DNA from: JBDTNK01 sp039933775
GTDB taxonomy: Bacteria > Chloroflexota > Limnocylindria > QHBO01
NCBI GenBank assembly: GCA_039933775.1
Contig: JBDTNK010000099.1
Span: 1-5,677, forward strand
Reading direction: 5' to 3'
Length of the DNA stretch: 5,677 nucleotides
In this document: positions 1-5,190 of the stretch, piece by piece
Numbering within the stretch: position 1 is the first letter of the stretch
Layout: each line of letters begins with the position of its first letter
Notes under the pieces: model-generated
The model's database searches: none
What the model was told of the DNA's origin: nothing
Seen by the model: the letters and a program-made list of their open reading frames with translations, nothing else
Position numbers and translations under genes: made by a program

Positions 1-352
1 CATCGATCTGCTTGATCGAATCGAGATGCCTCGGATTGGCGATCCAGTCGAGCTCACGGTCGATGCCTCTATCGATCCGGGCGCGGGCGTCGGCATGGTC
101 GAGCGGCAAGCCGAAATCGGCCAACGAGACGAGGCGCCAGTGCAGGCCATACCACTTGCGATACGGCGTGAGCTTAGCCTCGGGGAAGTCGAGCAGGGTC
201 GAAACGATGCGGCCGTGGGGGATGGCTTTGCGGTCTGCGCGGACCGCGGCATCGGTCTCTGACTGGTTCAGCAGCCAGGTGCGCGTGCGATAGCGAACGA
301 TCGGCTCGTCGGAGGCCAGCAGCCAGTCGATGGCGCCCTGCGAGTCAGCCAC
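1..352 (-). CDS. Partial protein, N-terminus resembling squalene-cyclase-like/prenyltransferase-repeat proteins
   Basis: An open minus-strand frame of 117 complete codons runs from a GTG at 352-350 off the left edge, so the C-terminal part is missing. The translation is plausible protein, rich in Trp and aliphatic residues: it opens VADSQGAIDWLLASDEPIVR, continues YRTRTWLLNQ, and has KWYGLHWRLVSLADFG near residues 70-85. From memory, a helix opening with 'WLL..dePsVRY' and a later 'HWRLVSL.dlG' segment is typical of a family annotated as squalene cyclase-like or prenyltransferase/squalene oxidase-repeat proteins (alpha-alpha barrel). No catalytic residue is visible in this part, so the activity is unknown. 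The start lies 3 bases after the stop of the VOC gene, which implies one operon and translational coupling; no separate Shine-Dalgarno sequence is evident. The gene is well supported; the family call is tentative. Confidence 0.7.
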   Translation of the reverse strand, partial: MADSQGAIDWLLASDEPIVRYRTRTWLLNQSETDAAVRADRKAIPHGRIVSTLLDFPEAKLTPYRKWYGLHWRLVSLADFGLPLDHADARARIDRGIDRELDWIANPRHLDSIKQID

Positions 353-355
353 GGA

Positions 356-736
356 TCACTTGGGCTGGACCACTGCGAGGACGTTGTTGTTCGGATCGAT
401 GAACCACGCTGCCCAGGAATGGCCCATGTCGGCGATCCCGTCGACGGTGACCGGGTCGGGCGCGGTGTACTCCTCGATGCGCACGCCGCGCGCACGAAGA
501 TCGGCGACCTCGGCGTGGATCTCGGGGACGCGCCACGCCATCTGGGTCTGCGTGTCGGAGGTGCCCACCGTGCTCTTGGTCACGACGAGCTGGGTGCCGC
601 CGCCACAGCGGAAGACGATGCGGTCATCGGGGTCCTCGCGCACGATCTCCAGCCCCAGCGTGTCGCGATAGAAGGCTCGGGTCGTGTCGAGGTCCTTAGC
701 GAGCAGAATCGGAAAGACGGGATGGTCGCTGAGCAT
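356..736 (-). CDS. VOC superfamily (glyoxalase/bleomycin-resistance/dioxygenase fold) protein
   Basis: This 126-residue protein has the length and layout of a single-chain vicinal-oxygen-chelate protein made of two beta-alpha-beta-beta-beta repeats. The first repeat opens FPILLAKDLDTTRAFYRDTLGLE (residues 8-30), the classic 'D...a..FY.d.LGl' signature. The second contains VPEIHAEVADLRARGV and ends WFIDPNNNVLAVVQ (111-124). In metal-binding members the last strand reads 'DPdGN..el', and its Glu is a ligand. Here the aligned position is Ala121, so that ligand is missing and the protein may bind a small molecule without metal or use other residues. Substrate cannot be assigned; such proteins include glyoxalases, ring-cleaving dioxygenases and antibiotic-binding proteins. 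The ATG at 736-734 is preceded by AGGAG with 6-base spacing, which fixes the start. It is the first gene of a minus-strand pair and diverges from toxin-antitoxin module 1. Confidence 0.9.
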   Translation of the reverse strand: MLSDHPVFPILLAKDLDTTRAFYRDTLGLEIVREDPDDRIVFRCGGGTQLVVTKSTVGTSDTQTQMAWRVPEIHAEVADLRARGVRIEEYTAPDPVTVDGIADMGHSWAAWFIDPNNNVLAVVQPK

Positions 737-742
737 GCGTGG

Positions 743-747
743 CTCCT
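743..747 (-). promoter_or_regulatory. Shine-Dalgarno site of the VOC gene
   Basis: On the minus strand AGGAG lies 6 bases before the ATG at 736. It is one of the clearest canonical ribosome binding sites in the window and contrasts with the antitoxin genes, which have none. Confidence 0.8.
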
Positions 748-804
748 GGGTGCGGTGTTTCGTCTCCTAGTCTGAGCGTGCGGCTGCAATACGGGTGTGG
801 CCGC

Positions 805-825
805 AGCACATCCATGTGCTACAGT
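805..825 (+). promoter_or_regulatory. Palindromic operator and -10 element of toxin-antitoxin module 1
   Basis: AGCACAT-CC-ATGTGCT at 805-820 is a perfect 7-bp inverted repeat with a 2-base centre. A -10-like TACAGT (820-825) shares its last base. A further half-site-like TGTGC follows at 826-830. The hexamer ends 8 bases before the antitoxin ATG at 834, which would give a leaderless or nearly leaderless mRNA, and there is no Shine-Dalgarno sequence. No convincing -35 is seen. Phd/YefM antitoxins typically repress their own promoter by binding palindromes over or next to the -10, so autoregulation by the product of the next gene is the likely function (inference). Confidence 0.6.
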
Positions 826-833
826 TGTGCGTC

Positions 834-1139
834 ATGAGCACGAGAGCGCCAAAGCCGGAGCGAGTGGGGATTCGCGAGCTGCGCCAAAACCTATCGGTCT
901 ATGTCAAGCGCGTGCGTGAGGAAGGCCGGGCCTACGAGGTGACGGAGCGTGGCGAGCCGGTCGCGCGTCTGACGCCGCTTTCGGATCGGCCCATGTCGAA
1001 CATCGAGCAGATGATCGCCGATGGCCGCATCACCCCCGCGACTCGTGAGTGGAAGGATGTGCCGCCGCCCCTGCCTGCGCGGAGTGGAAAGCCCTTGTCG
1101 CAGATTCTCCAAGAGATGCGAGACGAGGAGCCGTGGTAG
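834..1139 (+). CDS. Phd/YefM-type antitoxin of module 1
   Basis: A 101-residue protein. The N-terminal half, VGIRELRQNLSVYVKRVREE (11-30) followed by GRAYEVTERGEPVARLTPL, has the Phd/YefM DNA-binding dimer pattern: a short strand, 'ireLRqnls.yv..v..g' helices, and the 'y.vteRGepVArL' hairpin. The C-terminal half (about 54-101) is Pro-rich and charged and ends QEMRDEEPW. This is the usual disordered segment that wraps and blocks the toxin. The frame stays open upstream to a GTG at 795, but the family pattern and the promoter position favour the ATG at 834. The partner toxin begins at 1133, inside the last codons, a 7-base overlap that couples their translation. A Phd-type antitoxin with a PIN toxin is a common VapBC variant. 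It should neutralise the toxin and repress its own promoter through the palindrome just upstream. Confidence 0.9.
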   Translation: MSTRAPKPERVGIRELRQNLSVYVKRVREEGRAYEVTERGEPVARLTPLSDRPMSNIEQMIADGRITPATREWKDVPPPLPARSGKPLSQILQEMRDEEPW

Positions 1140-1537
1140 CGGATCGCCGTGTCTACCTGGATGCCTCCGCACTGGTGAAGCTCGTCCTGCCGGAAGTGGA
1201 GACCGAGGCGCTCATCTCCTACCTGGCAGATATGCCCGTCGCGTTTTCCAGCCGTATCGCGCAGGTCGAGGTGCGCCGTGCGGTGGCTCGAGTGGCCGAA
1301 CCGGGCGACGATGAACATGCCCGGGAAGTGCTGGAGGGCCTCCAGCTGATCGAGCTTGACGGTGCCGTCACAGAACTGGCTGGGTCGACGACGCCAGGGT
1401 CGTTGCGCTCACTCGACGCCATTCACCTCGCTTCCGCCTTGTTGGTGGCGCCAGAGCTCGACGGATTCGTCTCCTACGACCGGCGGCTGGCCGATGCGGC
1501 GCGCGAGGCGGGCCTCACGGTGGTGATCCCTGCGTAA
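1133..1537 (+). CDS. PIN-domain ribonuclease toxin (VapC family) of module 1
   Basis: A 134-residue protein of normal VapC length. PIN-domain toxins are Mg2+-dependent RNases that cut tRNA or rRNA and stop translation. The acidic metal-binding residues are all present: Asp10 in VYLDASALVKL, Glu46 in QVEVRRA, Asp95 in RSLDAIHLASAL and Asp116 in FVSYDRRLADAA, which ends in the family's usual 'yD.rla.aA...Gl.v..Pa' tail. The toxin is therefore predicted active. The chosen GTG at 1133 overlaps the antitoxin stop (1137-1139). The frame opens further upstream, but that stretch lies inside the antitoxin and precedes the domain. AGGAG at 1126-1130 is close to this start (2-base gap), so translation may depend on coupling to the antitoxin. 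The RNA target cannot be read from sequence. The gene ends before a strong hairpin. Confidence 0.92.
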   Translation: MVADRRVYLDASALVKLVLPEVETEALISYLADMPVAFSSRIAQVEVRRAVARVAEPGDDEHAREVLEGLQLIELDGAVTELAGSTTPGSLRSLDAIHLASALLVAPELDGFVSYDRRLADAAREAGLTVVIPA

Positions 1538-1558
1538 CGGCGTTCGGCGCGGTGATAG

Positions 1559-1594
1559 CGCGAACCGCTGGCGGAACCCCACCAGCGGTTCGCG
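1559..1594. terminator. Inverted repeat between convergent genes, probable bidirectional terminator
   Basis: CGCGAACCGCTGG (1559-1571) pairs perfectly with CCAGCGGTTCGCG (1582-1594), a 13-bp GC-rich stem with a 10-base loop. It sits in the 69-base gap between the stop of the PIN toxin (plus) and the stop of the lipoprotein (minus). No real T-tract follows on either strand, so it is not a textbook intrinsic terminator. Its position between two convergent 3' ends still makes termination or mRNA 3'-end protection the most likely role. Confidence 0.7.
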
Positions 1595-1606
1595 GTATTG
1601 AGGAAC

Positions 1607-2080
1607 CTAGACCTCGAGCGTGCCATAGATCGCTGCGTTCTCGTAGAACAGCACGCCATCGGCCTCCTGGAGCCCGGTGACGCCGGCATCTCCGATATCC
1701 CACGTCGGGCCGTCGGTCGGATGGCCTTCAACGGCGATGCGGGGACCATCGGTCATTGAATCAGCGAAGTACACCTGTCCGTCCGTGTCCTTGAACACGA
1801 AACCACGGATGAAGACCGGCTCGGACAGATCACCTGTCATGGCGGATTCGAGGCTCTCGCCGGGGCCATCGACGGCGGCGCCGACGACTGTCAGCGTGCC
1901 GATGACCTCCGGCGTGGCGTCCGGCGTCTCCGCCGGCGCATCGCTCGGCGCGACGGTCGGCGTCGGCGTCGGAGTCGTCGATGGATCGGCCGATGGAGTA
2001 GAAGGTGCAACGCTCGCGCACGCCGCCAGCACGAAGGCGACGGCGGACAGTACGAGCAGTGATCGGATCGAAGTCTTCAT
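1607..2080 (-). CDS. Secreted lipoprotein of unknown function with Pro/Thr linker
   Basis: A 157-residue protein. Residues 1-21 form a lipoprotein signal: a basic MKTSIR start, a hydrophobic core, and the lipobox LAAC with Cys21 as the lipidation site. Residues 22-60 are a low-complexity Pro/Thr/Ser/Ala linker that would hold the domain away from the membrane. The C-terminal domain (about 60-157) starts IGTLTVVGAAVDGPGESLES, has FIRGFVFKDTDGQVYFADSM in the middle, and ends AAIYGTLEV. It looks all-beta, possibly OB-like. I recall similar 'GPG.s...Al.......v.v.G.l..d..G.v.l' domains in hypothetical lipoproteins from Chloroflexota and actinobacteria, several with a Cys pair that this protein lacks apart from the lipidated Cys. 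No enzyme motif is seen. Ribosome binding is weak (GGAA about 10 bases upstream). It is convergent with module 1 and divergent from module 2, and probably unrelated to either. Confidence 0.85.
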   Translation of the reverse strand: MKTSIRSLLVLSAVAFVLAACASVAPSTPSADPSTTPTPTPTVAPSDAPAETPDATPEVIGTLTVVGAAVDGPGESLESAMTGDLSEPVFIRGFVFKDTDGQVYFADSMTDGPRIAVEGHPTDGPTWDIGDAGVTGLQEADGVLFYENAAIYGTLEV

Positions 2081-2261
2081 GGTGTGCGTTCCATATCTGT
2101 AGCGGCGCTTGGTTGGCCGGATTGGAGCGATTCTCGACGATGAGGACCCGGCCGCACGTCGGGCATATGTCGCGCGTCAGCCGCGGCAAGCGTCGGTCGA
2201 TACGCGGGCGGATGGCCTAGGTTCTCAGTCCACCGGCCACAGCCAGAGCGCCACTGGACCG

Positions 2262-2284
2262 ATGATGTAGCATTCGTACATCAT
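2262..2284 (+). promoter_or_regulatory. Operator and -10 of the copG-vapC-helicase operon, running into the start codon
   Basis: ATGATGTA (2262-2269), a 7-base spacer GCATTCG, and TACATCAT (2277-2284) form a perfect 8-bp inverted repeat. Its right arm includes the first two bases of the antitoxin ATG (2283-2285). The -10-like hexamer TAGCAT (2268-2273) straddles the left arm and spacer and ends 9 bases before the ATG, so the mRNA would have almost no leader. No Shine-Dalgarno or clear -35 is present. A dimeric ribbon-helix-helix protein bound here would cover both promoter and start codon. Autorepression by the CopG protein is inferred. Confidence 0.65.
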
Positions 2285-2564
2285 GCGCCGCACCCAGATC
2301 TACCTCGACGATGACCAGGCCACCGAATTGTCTCGGCGCGCGAAGACGCGCGGTACGACCGCGTCGAAGATGATTCGCGAGGCGATCGACCAGTATCTCG
2401 CCGAGCCGGAGGACGCGGACGAGCGGCAAGCCCGATTCCGAGCGGCGGTGGAGGCGTCGTTCGGCATCGCGCCGTACCTCCCCGATGGTGCGACCTATGT
2501 CGACGAGCTTCGAGCGCGCGACAAGCGCCGCGACAGCGACCTCGAGGAGCGCCGCGAGACGTGA
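2283..2564 (+). CDS. CopG/ribbon-helix-helix antitoxin (VapB type) of module 2
   Basis: A 93-residue protein. Residues 2-40 are a textbook ribbon-helix-helix unit: the DNA-contacting strand RRTQIYLD, a first helix DDQATELSRRAKTRG, and a second helix TASKMIREAIDQYLA after the turn. The remaining 50 residues are strongly charged (EPEDADERQARFRAA, then ELRARDKRRDSDLEERRET), with a central SFGIAPYLPDG. They probably form the toxin-binding tail that fills the PIN active site. The ATG lies inside the operator repeat and the mRNA is likely leaderless. The stop overlaps the toxin start by 4 bases (GTGA, 2561-2564). Its role would be to neutralise the PIN toxin and repress the promoter, and so also to control the nuclease-helicase downstream. 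Confidence 0.92.
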   Translation: MRRTQIYLDDDQATELSRRAKTRGTTASKMIREAIDQYLAEPEDADERQARFRAAVEASFGIAPYLPDGATYVDELRARDKRRDSDLEERRET

Positions 2565-2926
2565 TTGTCCTTGACACGACGGTGCTGATTGACCTGCTCC
2601 GCGGCCACGCGCCGGCGCGCACCTATCTCACGTCGCTGGCAGAGACGGCTGTGTGCTCGGAGATCACCCGCGTGGAGCTGCTGCGCGGCGTTCGCACCAG
2701 CGAGCGAACCGGCGCCGAGCGGTTGATGCGGGCGCTGCGCTGGATCGGGCTCGACGAGGAGATCGCGAGACGCGCTGGCACCCTGGGTCGGACGTGGCGG
2801 CGCAGCCACGCACTGGCGACGCCGGACCTCGTGATCGCGGCCACCGCGCAGGAGCTCGGCGCGCAGCTCGCCACGTCGAACGTCCGCCACTTTCCCATGT
2901 TCGATGGCCTCGAGCCGCCGTACTGA
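2561..2926 (+). CDS. PIN-domain ribonuclease toxin (VapC family) of module 2
   Basis: A 121-residue PIN protein starting with GTG, which gives the compact family opening MIVLDTTVLIDLLRG. Expected active-site acids are Asp5 (VLDTT), Glu39 (SEITRVELLRG) and Asp89 (ATPDLVIAATA). The fourth position, in LATSNVRHFPMFDGL, is Asn107 rather than Asp; many VapC toxins carry Asn here, so activity is still expected. The product should be a Mg2+-dependent RNase held in check by the CopG protein encoded just before it. AGGAG at 2545-2549 is 11 bases from the GTG, rather far, so the 4-base overlap with the antitoxin probably drives re-initiation. Its TGA shares an A with the ATG of the nuclease-helicase (TGATG, 2924-2928), so the three genes form one coupled operon. 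It is only distantly similar to the PIN toxin of module 1. Confidence 0.93.
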   Translation: MIVLDTTVLIDLLRGHAPARTYLTSLAETAVCSEITRVELLRGVRTSERTGAERLMRALRWIGLDEEIARRAGTLGRTWRRSHALATPDLVIAATAQELGAQLATSNVRHFPMFDGLEPPY

Positions 2927-4620
2927 TGTCCGGTGAGGAGCGGCTGGCATCGGCGCTCGAGGGGCAGTTGAAGCCGCCATGGGCGCTCTACCGCAATGTC
3001 GCCTGGCTCGAGAAACGTCCGGGCGCCGAGCCGCAGGACGGCGAGGCGGACATGGTGCTGGCGCATCCGGAGCTCGGCGTCATGGTCATAGAAATCAAGG
3101 GTGGTCGGGTGCAGCGCATAGGCGGCAGATGGGAGTCGCTCGACCGTCACGGCACGGCGCACAGGATCAAGGACCCGTTCGCGCAGGTCACCGGCGCGAT
3201 GCATCGGCTCAAGCGCGTCTGCGAAGCACTCCCGGCATGGCCGTCGCACGATGTGCGCTTCACGCGTGCCGTCTGCTTCCCGGATGCCGCCTACGACCGA
3301 TCGATGACGCCAGACGGTCCGCGCGAGATCGTCATCGACCACGACGACCTGGAGCGGGTGGGGGATCGGGTGAGAGAGATCTTCGCCTGGTGGAACGCAT
3401 CGGTCAGTGGTGGGCCGCCGGGCGCAACGGGGATGGCGGCGCTCCATGAGCTCGTCGCACGCGACCTGGTCATCGACTCGCCGCTGGCGGCCGGCGTCAG
3501 CGCCGATGAAGCACGGATCGCCCTGAGCTCGCAGCAGTTCGGCGCACTCGACCTGCTCAGCACGCAGCGGCGCGCGCTGATCCTGGGCGTGGCGGGCTCC
3601 GGCAAGACGCTACTCGCGGCCGAGAAGGCGCGCCGCCTGGCGGCACATGGCTTCGAGGTGCTGCTCACCTGCTTCAACCGACCGCTTGCTGAGCACCTCG
3701 CGGCGACCGTCGGCCGGCTCGATCGCCTCACCGTCTCGACCTTCCACCGGCTGAGCGAACGGCTGGGGCAGGAGGCCGGGATCATCGGTCCAGATCCGGC
3801 GCATGACACGGCCTACTTCGACGACCTGCCCGACGTGCTCGACCGCGCGCTCCATATCCTGCCTGAGCCGCGGTTCGACGCGATCGTGGTCGACGAGGGG
3901 CAGGATCTCGACAGCGTCTGGTGGCTGCCGCTGCTCGATCTGCTGCGCGATCCGGAGCGGGGGATCGTCTACGTCTTCGGCGACGCGAACCAGGATCTGT
4001 ACCACGCCCGGGAGCCCTCCGAGCTGGGCGTCGTGATGCCGGAATCGCCGCCGACCTACCACCTCAACGAGAACCGGCGCTCGACCAGGTCCATCCACGA
4101 ATTTGCCATGCGCTATGCAAAGACCGATGCTGCGGCGCCCGCTCCGATCGCGGTTGGCCCGGCAGGACGGCAGGTCGAGATCTTCACCTACACCGATGAT
4201 TCGCCCGATGCCTGTCGCAAGGTCCTGGCGACCGCGCTGCGCCGCGTGATCGATACCGGACGCGTGCCCGCCTCCGACGTGGTGGTCCTGACGCCTCGCT
4301 CGCCCCGCTCCTCCTGGCTCATGTCGCCCGATGGCGCCCCCGTGGAGGCCTGGCCGTACCGGCTGATGCCCGAGTACGGGCCAGAAGGCGCGGTCCTCCC
4401 GATGCCGACCCGCGGTCTCGAGGTGCGGGTCGCGACGATTCATCGGTACAAGGGCCTGGAGTCGGCGGTCGTGGTGCTGTGCGAGATCGACTCGCGCGTG
4501 GATGAGGCAGAACTGGCGTCGCTGCTCTACGTCGGCGCGACACGAGCGCGCTCGCACCTGGTCGTGGTCTGCTCGGAACCGATGGTAGAACGGCTGCGCG
4601 CCAAGCCGTCACGTACATAA
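2926..4620 (+). CDS. NERD-domain nuclease fused to a UvrD-type SF1 helicase
   Basis: A 564-residue two-domain protein. Residues 3-120 match the NERD nuclease-related domain: Glu4/Glu5 near the start, Asp42 in GEADMVLAHPELGVMVIEIK and the Glu56-X-Lys58 pair, together a PD-(D/E)XK-like active site. The rest is a compact superfamily 1 helicase with Q-motif Gln203, Walker A GVAGSGKT (221-228), Ia TCFNRPLAEHL, Ib STFHRL (271-276), Walker B VVDEGQD (321-327), motif III GDANQDLY (352-359), motif IV NENRRS (381-386), motif V TIHRYKGLE (504-512) and motif VI YVGATRAR (535-542). All core motifs are intact, so ATP-driven strand translocation with nucleolytic processing is predicted. Large 1B/2B insertions are absent. 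The start is the ATG sharing one base with the toxin stop; a longer upstream frame inside the toxin is a shadow. Similar nuclease-helicase layouts occur in anti-phage proteins such as Nhi, but a repair role is equally possible. Confidence 0.93.
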   Translation: MSGEERLASALEGQLKPPWALYRNVAWLEKRPGAEPQDGEADMVLAHPELGVMVIEIKGGRVQRIGGRWESLDRHGTAHRIKDPFAQVTGAMHRLKRVCEALPAWPSHDVRFTRAVCFPDAAYDRSMTPDGPREIVIDHDDLERVGDRVREIFAWWNASVSGGPPGATGMAALHELVARDLVIDSPLAAGVSADEARIALSSQQFGALDLLSTQRRALILGVAGSGKTLLAAEKARRLAAHGFEVLLTCFNRPLAEHLAATVGRLDRLTVSTFHRLSERLGQEAGIIGPDPAHDTAYFDDLPDVLDRALHILPEPRFDAIVVDEGQDLDSVWWLPLLDLLRDPERGIVYVFGDANQDLYHAREPSELGVVMPESPPTYHLNENRRSTRSIHEFAMRYAKTDAAAPAPIAVGPAGRQVEIFTYTDDSPDACRKVLATALRRVIDTGRVPASDVVVLTPRSPRSSWLMSPDGAPVEAWPYRLMPEYGPEGAVLPMPTRGLEVRVATIHRYKGLESAVVVLCEIDSRVDEAELASLLYVGATRARSHLVVVCSEPMVERLRAKPSRT

Positions 4621-4636
4621 CGTACAATTCGTACAT
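4612..4636 (+). promoter_or_regulatory. Triple CGTACA direct repeat with -10 element, operator of module 3
   Basis: CGTACA occurs at 4612, 4621 and 4630, with an exact 9-base period. Each copy contains the self-complementary core GTAC. The first copy overlaps the last helicase codons (Arg-Thr-stop), and the third runs into the antitoxin ATG at 4635. A good -10, TACAAT (4623-4628), is embedded in the second copy and ends 6 bases before the ATG, so transcription should start at the A of the ATG (leaderless). No Shine-Dalgarno or -35 is seen. The E. coli YefM operator also uses GTAC-centred TGTACA motifs, which supports autorepression by the Phd/YefM protein encoded next; the 9-base spacing here is distinct. 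Confidence 0.7.
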
Positions 4637-4889
4637 GAGCGAACATCGAATCAGTGAGGCCCGCGAAACCTTCTCCACCACGGTCAATCGGGTCGCGTTC
4701 GGTGGAGAGCGGGTCGTCTTGACCAGGCACGGCCGACGGGTCGCTGCGGTTGTCTCCATCGAAGATCTGGAGCTCATCGAGGCACTGGAGGACGCTCGTG
4801 ACCTCGATGACGTTCGTGCGGCCCTCGCAGACCCGGGCAATCGCGACCGCATCAAGTGGGACGACCTGAAGGCTCGGCTGGATTTGTAG
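4635..4889 (+). CDS. Phd/YefM-type antitoxin of module 3
   Basis: An 84-residue protein with a full Phd/YefM pattern: an N-terminal SEHRISEARETFSTTVNRVA stretch (strand plus helices), the hairpin GGERVVLTRHGRRVAAVVS (residues 23-41) with the conserved 'v.ltrhGrrvAavvs' form, then EDLELIEALEDARDLDDVRA. The C-terminal tail, to DDLKARLDL, should embrace the toxin. Its length is typical of RelBE/YefM-YoeB-type antitoxins. It begins 14 bases after the nuclease-helicase stop and can be read both from its own repeat-containing promoter and by read-through from the copG promoter. The toxin begins 9 bases after its stop. It is more canonical than the Phd protein of module 1, and the two are clearly not recent duplicates. 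Confidence 0.93.
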   Translation: MSEHRISEARETFSTTVNRVAFGGERVVLTRHGRRVAAVVSIEDLELIEALEDARDLDDVRAALADPGNRDRIKWDDLKARLDL

Positions 4890-4892
4890 GAG
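4888..4892 (+). promoter_or_regulatory. Shine-Dalgarno site of the RelE/ParE-fold toxin
   Basis: AGGAG overlaps the antitoxin stop codon TAG (4887-4889) and ends 6 bases before the GTG at 4899. It decides the toxin start and allows re-initiation by ribosomes ending the antitoxin. Confidence 0.8.
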
Positions 4893-4898
4893 CCGCTC

Positions 4899-5150
4899 GT
4901 GTATTCCGTCGAGCTCCTTCCATCAGCGGCCAGAGTGGTCATGAACCTGGAGCAGCCAATGAGACGACGGATTGCAACCGCGCTGGACCGCCTGGCCCAG
5001 GACGCGCGCCGCAACGCGGTCAAGCTTCGCGGCAGCGACAATGTCTGGCGTGTCCGCGTGGGGAATCATCGGATCTTGTACGAGGTCTACGACGATCGGC
5101 TGCTCATTCTCGTTATCAGGATCGGCCATCGTCGAGACGTATACGGTTAA
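4899..5150 (+). CDS. RelE/ParE-superfamily toxin of module 3
   Basis: An 83-residue protein with the RelE/ParE fold: a first strand YSVELLPSAARVV, two helices (MRRRIATALDRLAQDARRN), then the beta-sheet KLRGSDNVWRVRVGNHRILY followed by EVYDDRLLILVIRIGHRRDVY. The family signature 'KL.G...WRvRvG.yRilYev.d..l.ilvvriGHRrdvY' is complete. Basic and aromatic residues placed like those RelE uses for mRNA cleavage are present (Lys42, Arg53, Arg74, His77, Arg78, Tyr82). A ribosome-dependent mRNA interferase is therefore more likely than a gyrase-poisoning ParE, though sequence alone does not settle this. The GTG start is fixed by AGGAG 6 bases upstream. It pairs with the preceding Phd/YefM protein, a standard combination, and is followed after 13 to 40 bases by a small reading frame of unknown role. 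Confidence 0.93.
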   Translation: MYSVELLPSAARVVMNLEQPMRRRIATALDRLAQDARRNAVKLRGSDNVWRVRVGNHRILYEVYDDRLLILVIRIGHRRDVYG

Positions 5151-5190
5151 CTGGATCACACAGATGCTGGGAGGTGCAACCATCAACCGC

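Noticed and set aside
12..293. Plus-strand reading frames opposite the left-hand partial gene
   Set aside because: They are antisense shadows with Ser/Arg-rich composition; the minus-strand frame gives the protein-like sequence.
795..833. An upstream GTG start that would lengthen the module 1 antitoxin by 13 residues
   Set aside because: The added stretch lies across the palindrome and -10, has no Shine-Dalgarno sequence, and lies outside the Phd/YefM pattern; the ATG at 834 fits better.
2077..2166. 29-codon minus-strand frame ending ATGA over the lipoprotein start, a possible leader peptide
   Set aside because: It has no Shine-Dalgarno sequence and an unremarkable composition; one stop/start overlap can arise by chance.
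2081..2189. Minus-strand frame with ICPTCGRVLIVENR, a zinc-knuckle-like start
   Set aside because: It needs a TTG start without a ribosome binding site and runs out of frame through the lipoprotein signal into Arg-rich sequence; a single CxxC is not enough evidence.
2653..2925. In-frame N-terminal extension of the nuclease-helicase by 91 residues
   Set aside because: It lies wholly within the PIN toxin gene, has Arg-rich shadow composition, and the NERD domain begins right after the ATG at 2926.
3610..4557. Long minus-strand open frame of 315 codons inside the helicase gene
   Set aside because: It is antisense to a protein with all helicase motifs intact; long antisense frames are common in GC-rich genes and its composition is His/Arg-rich.
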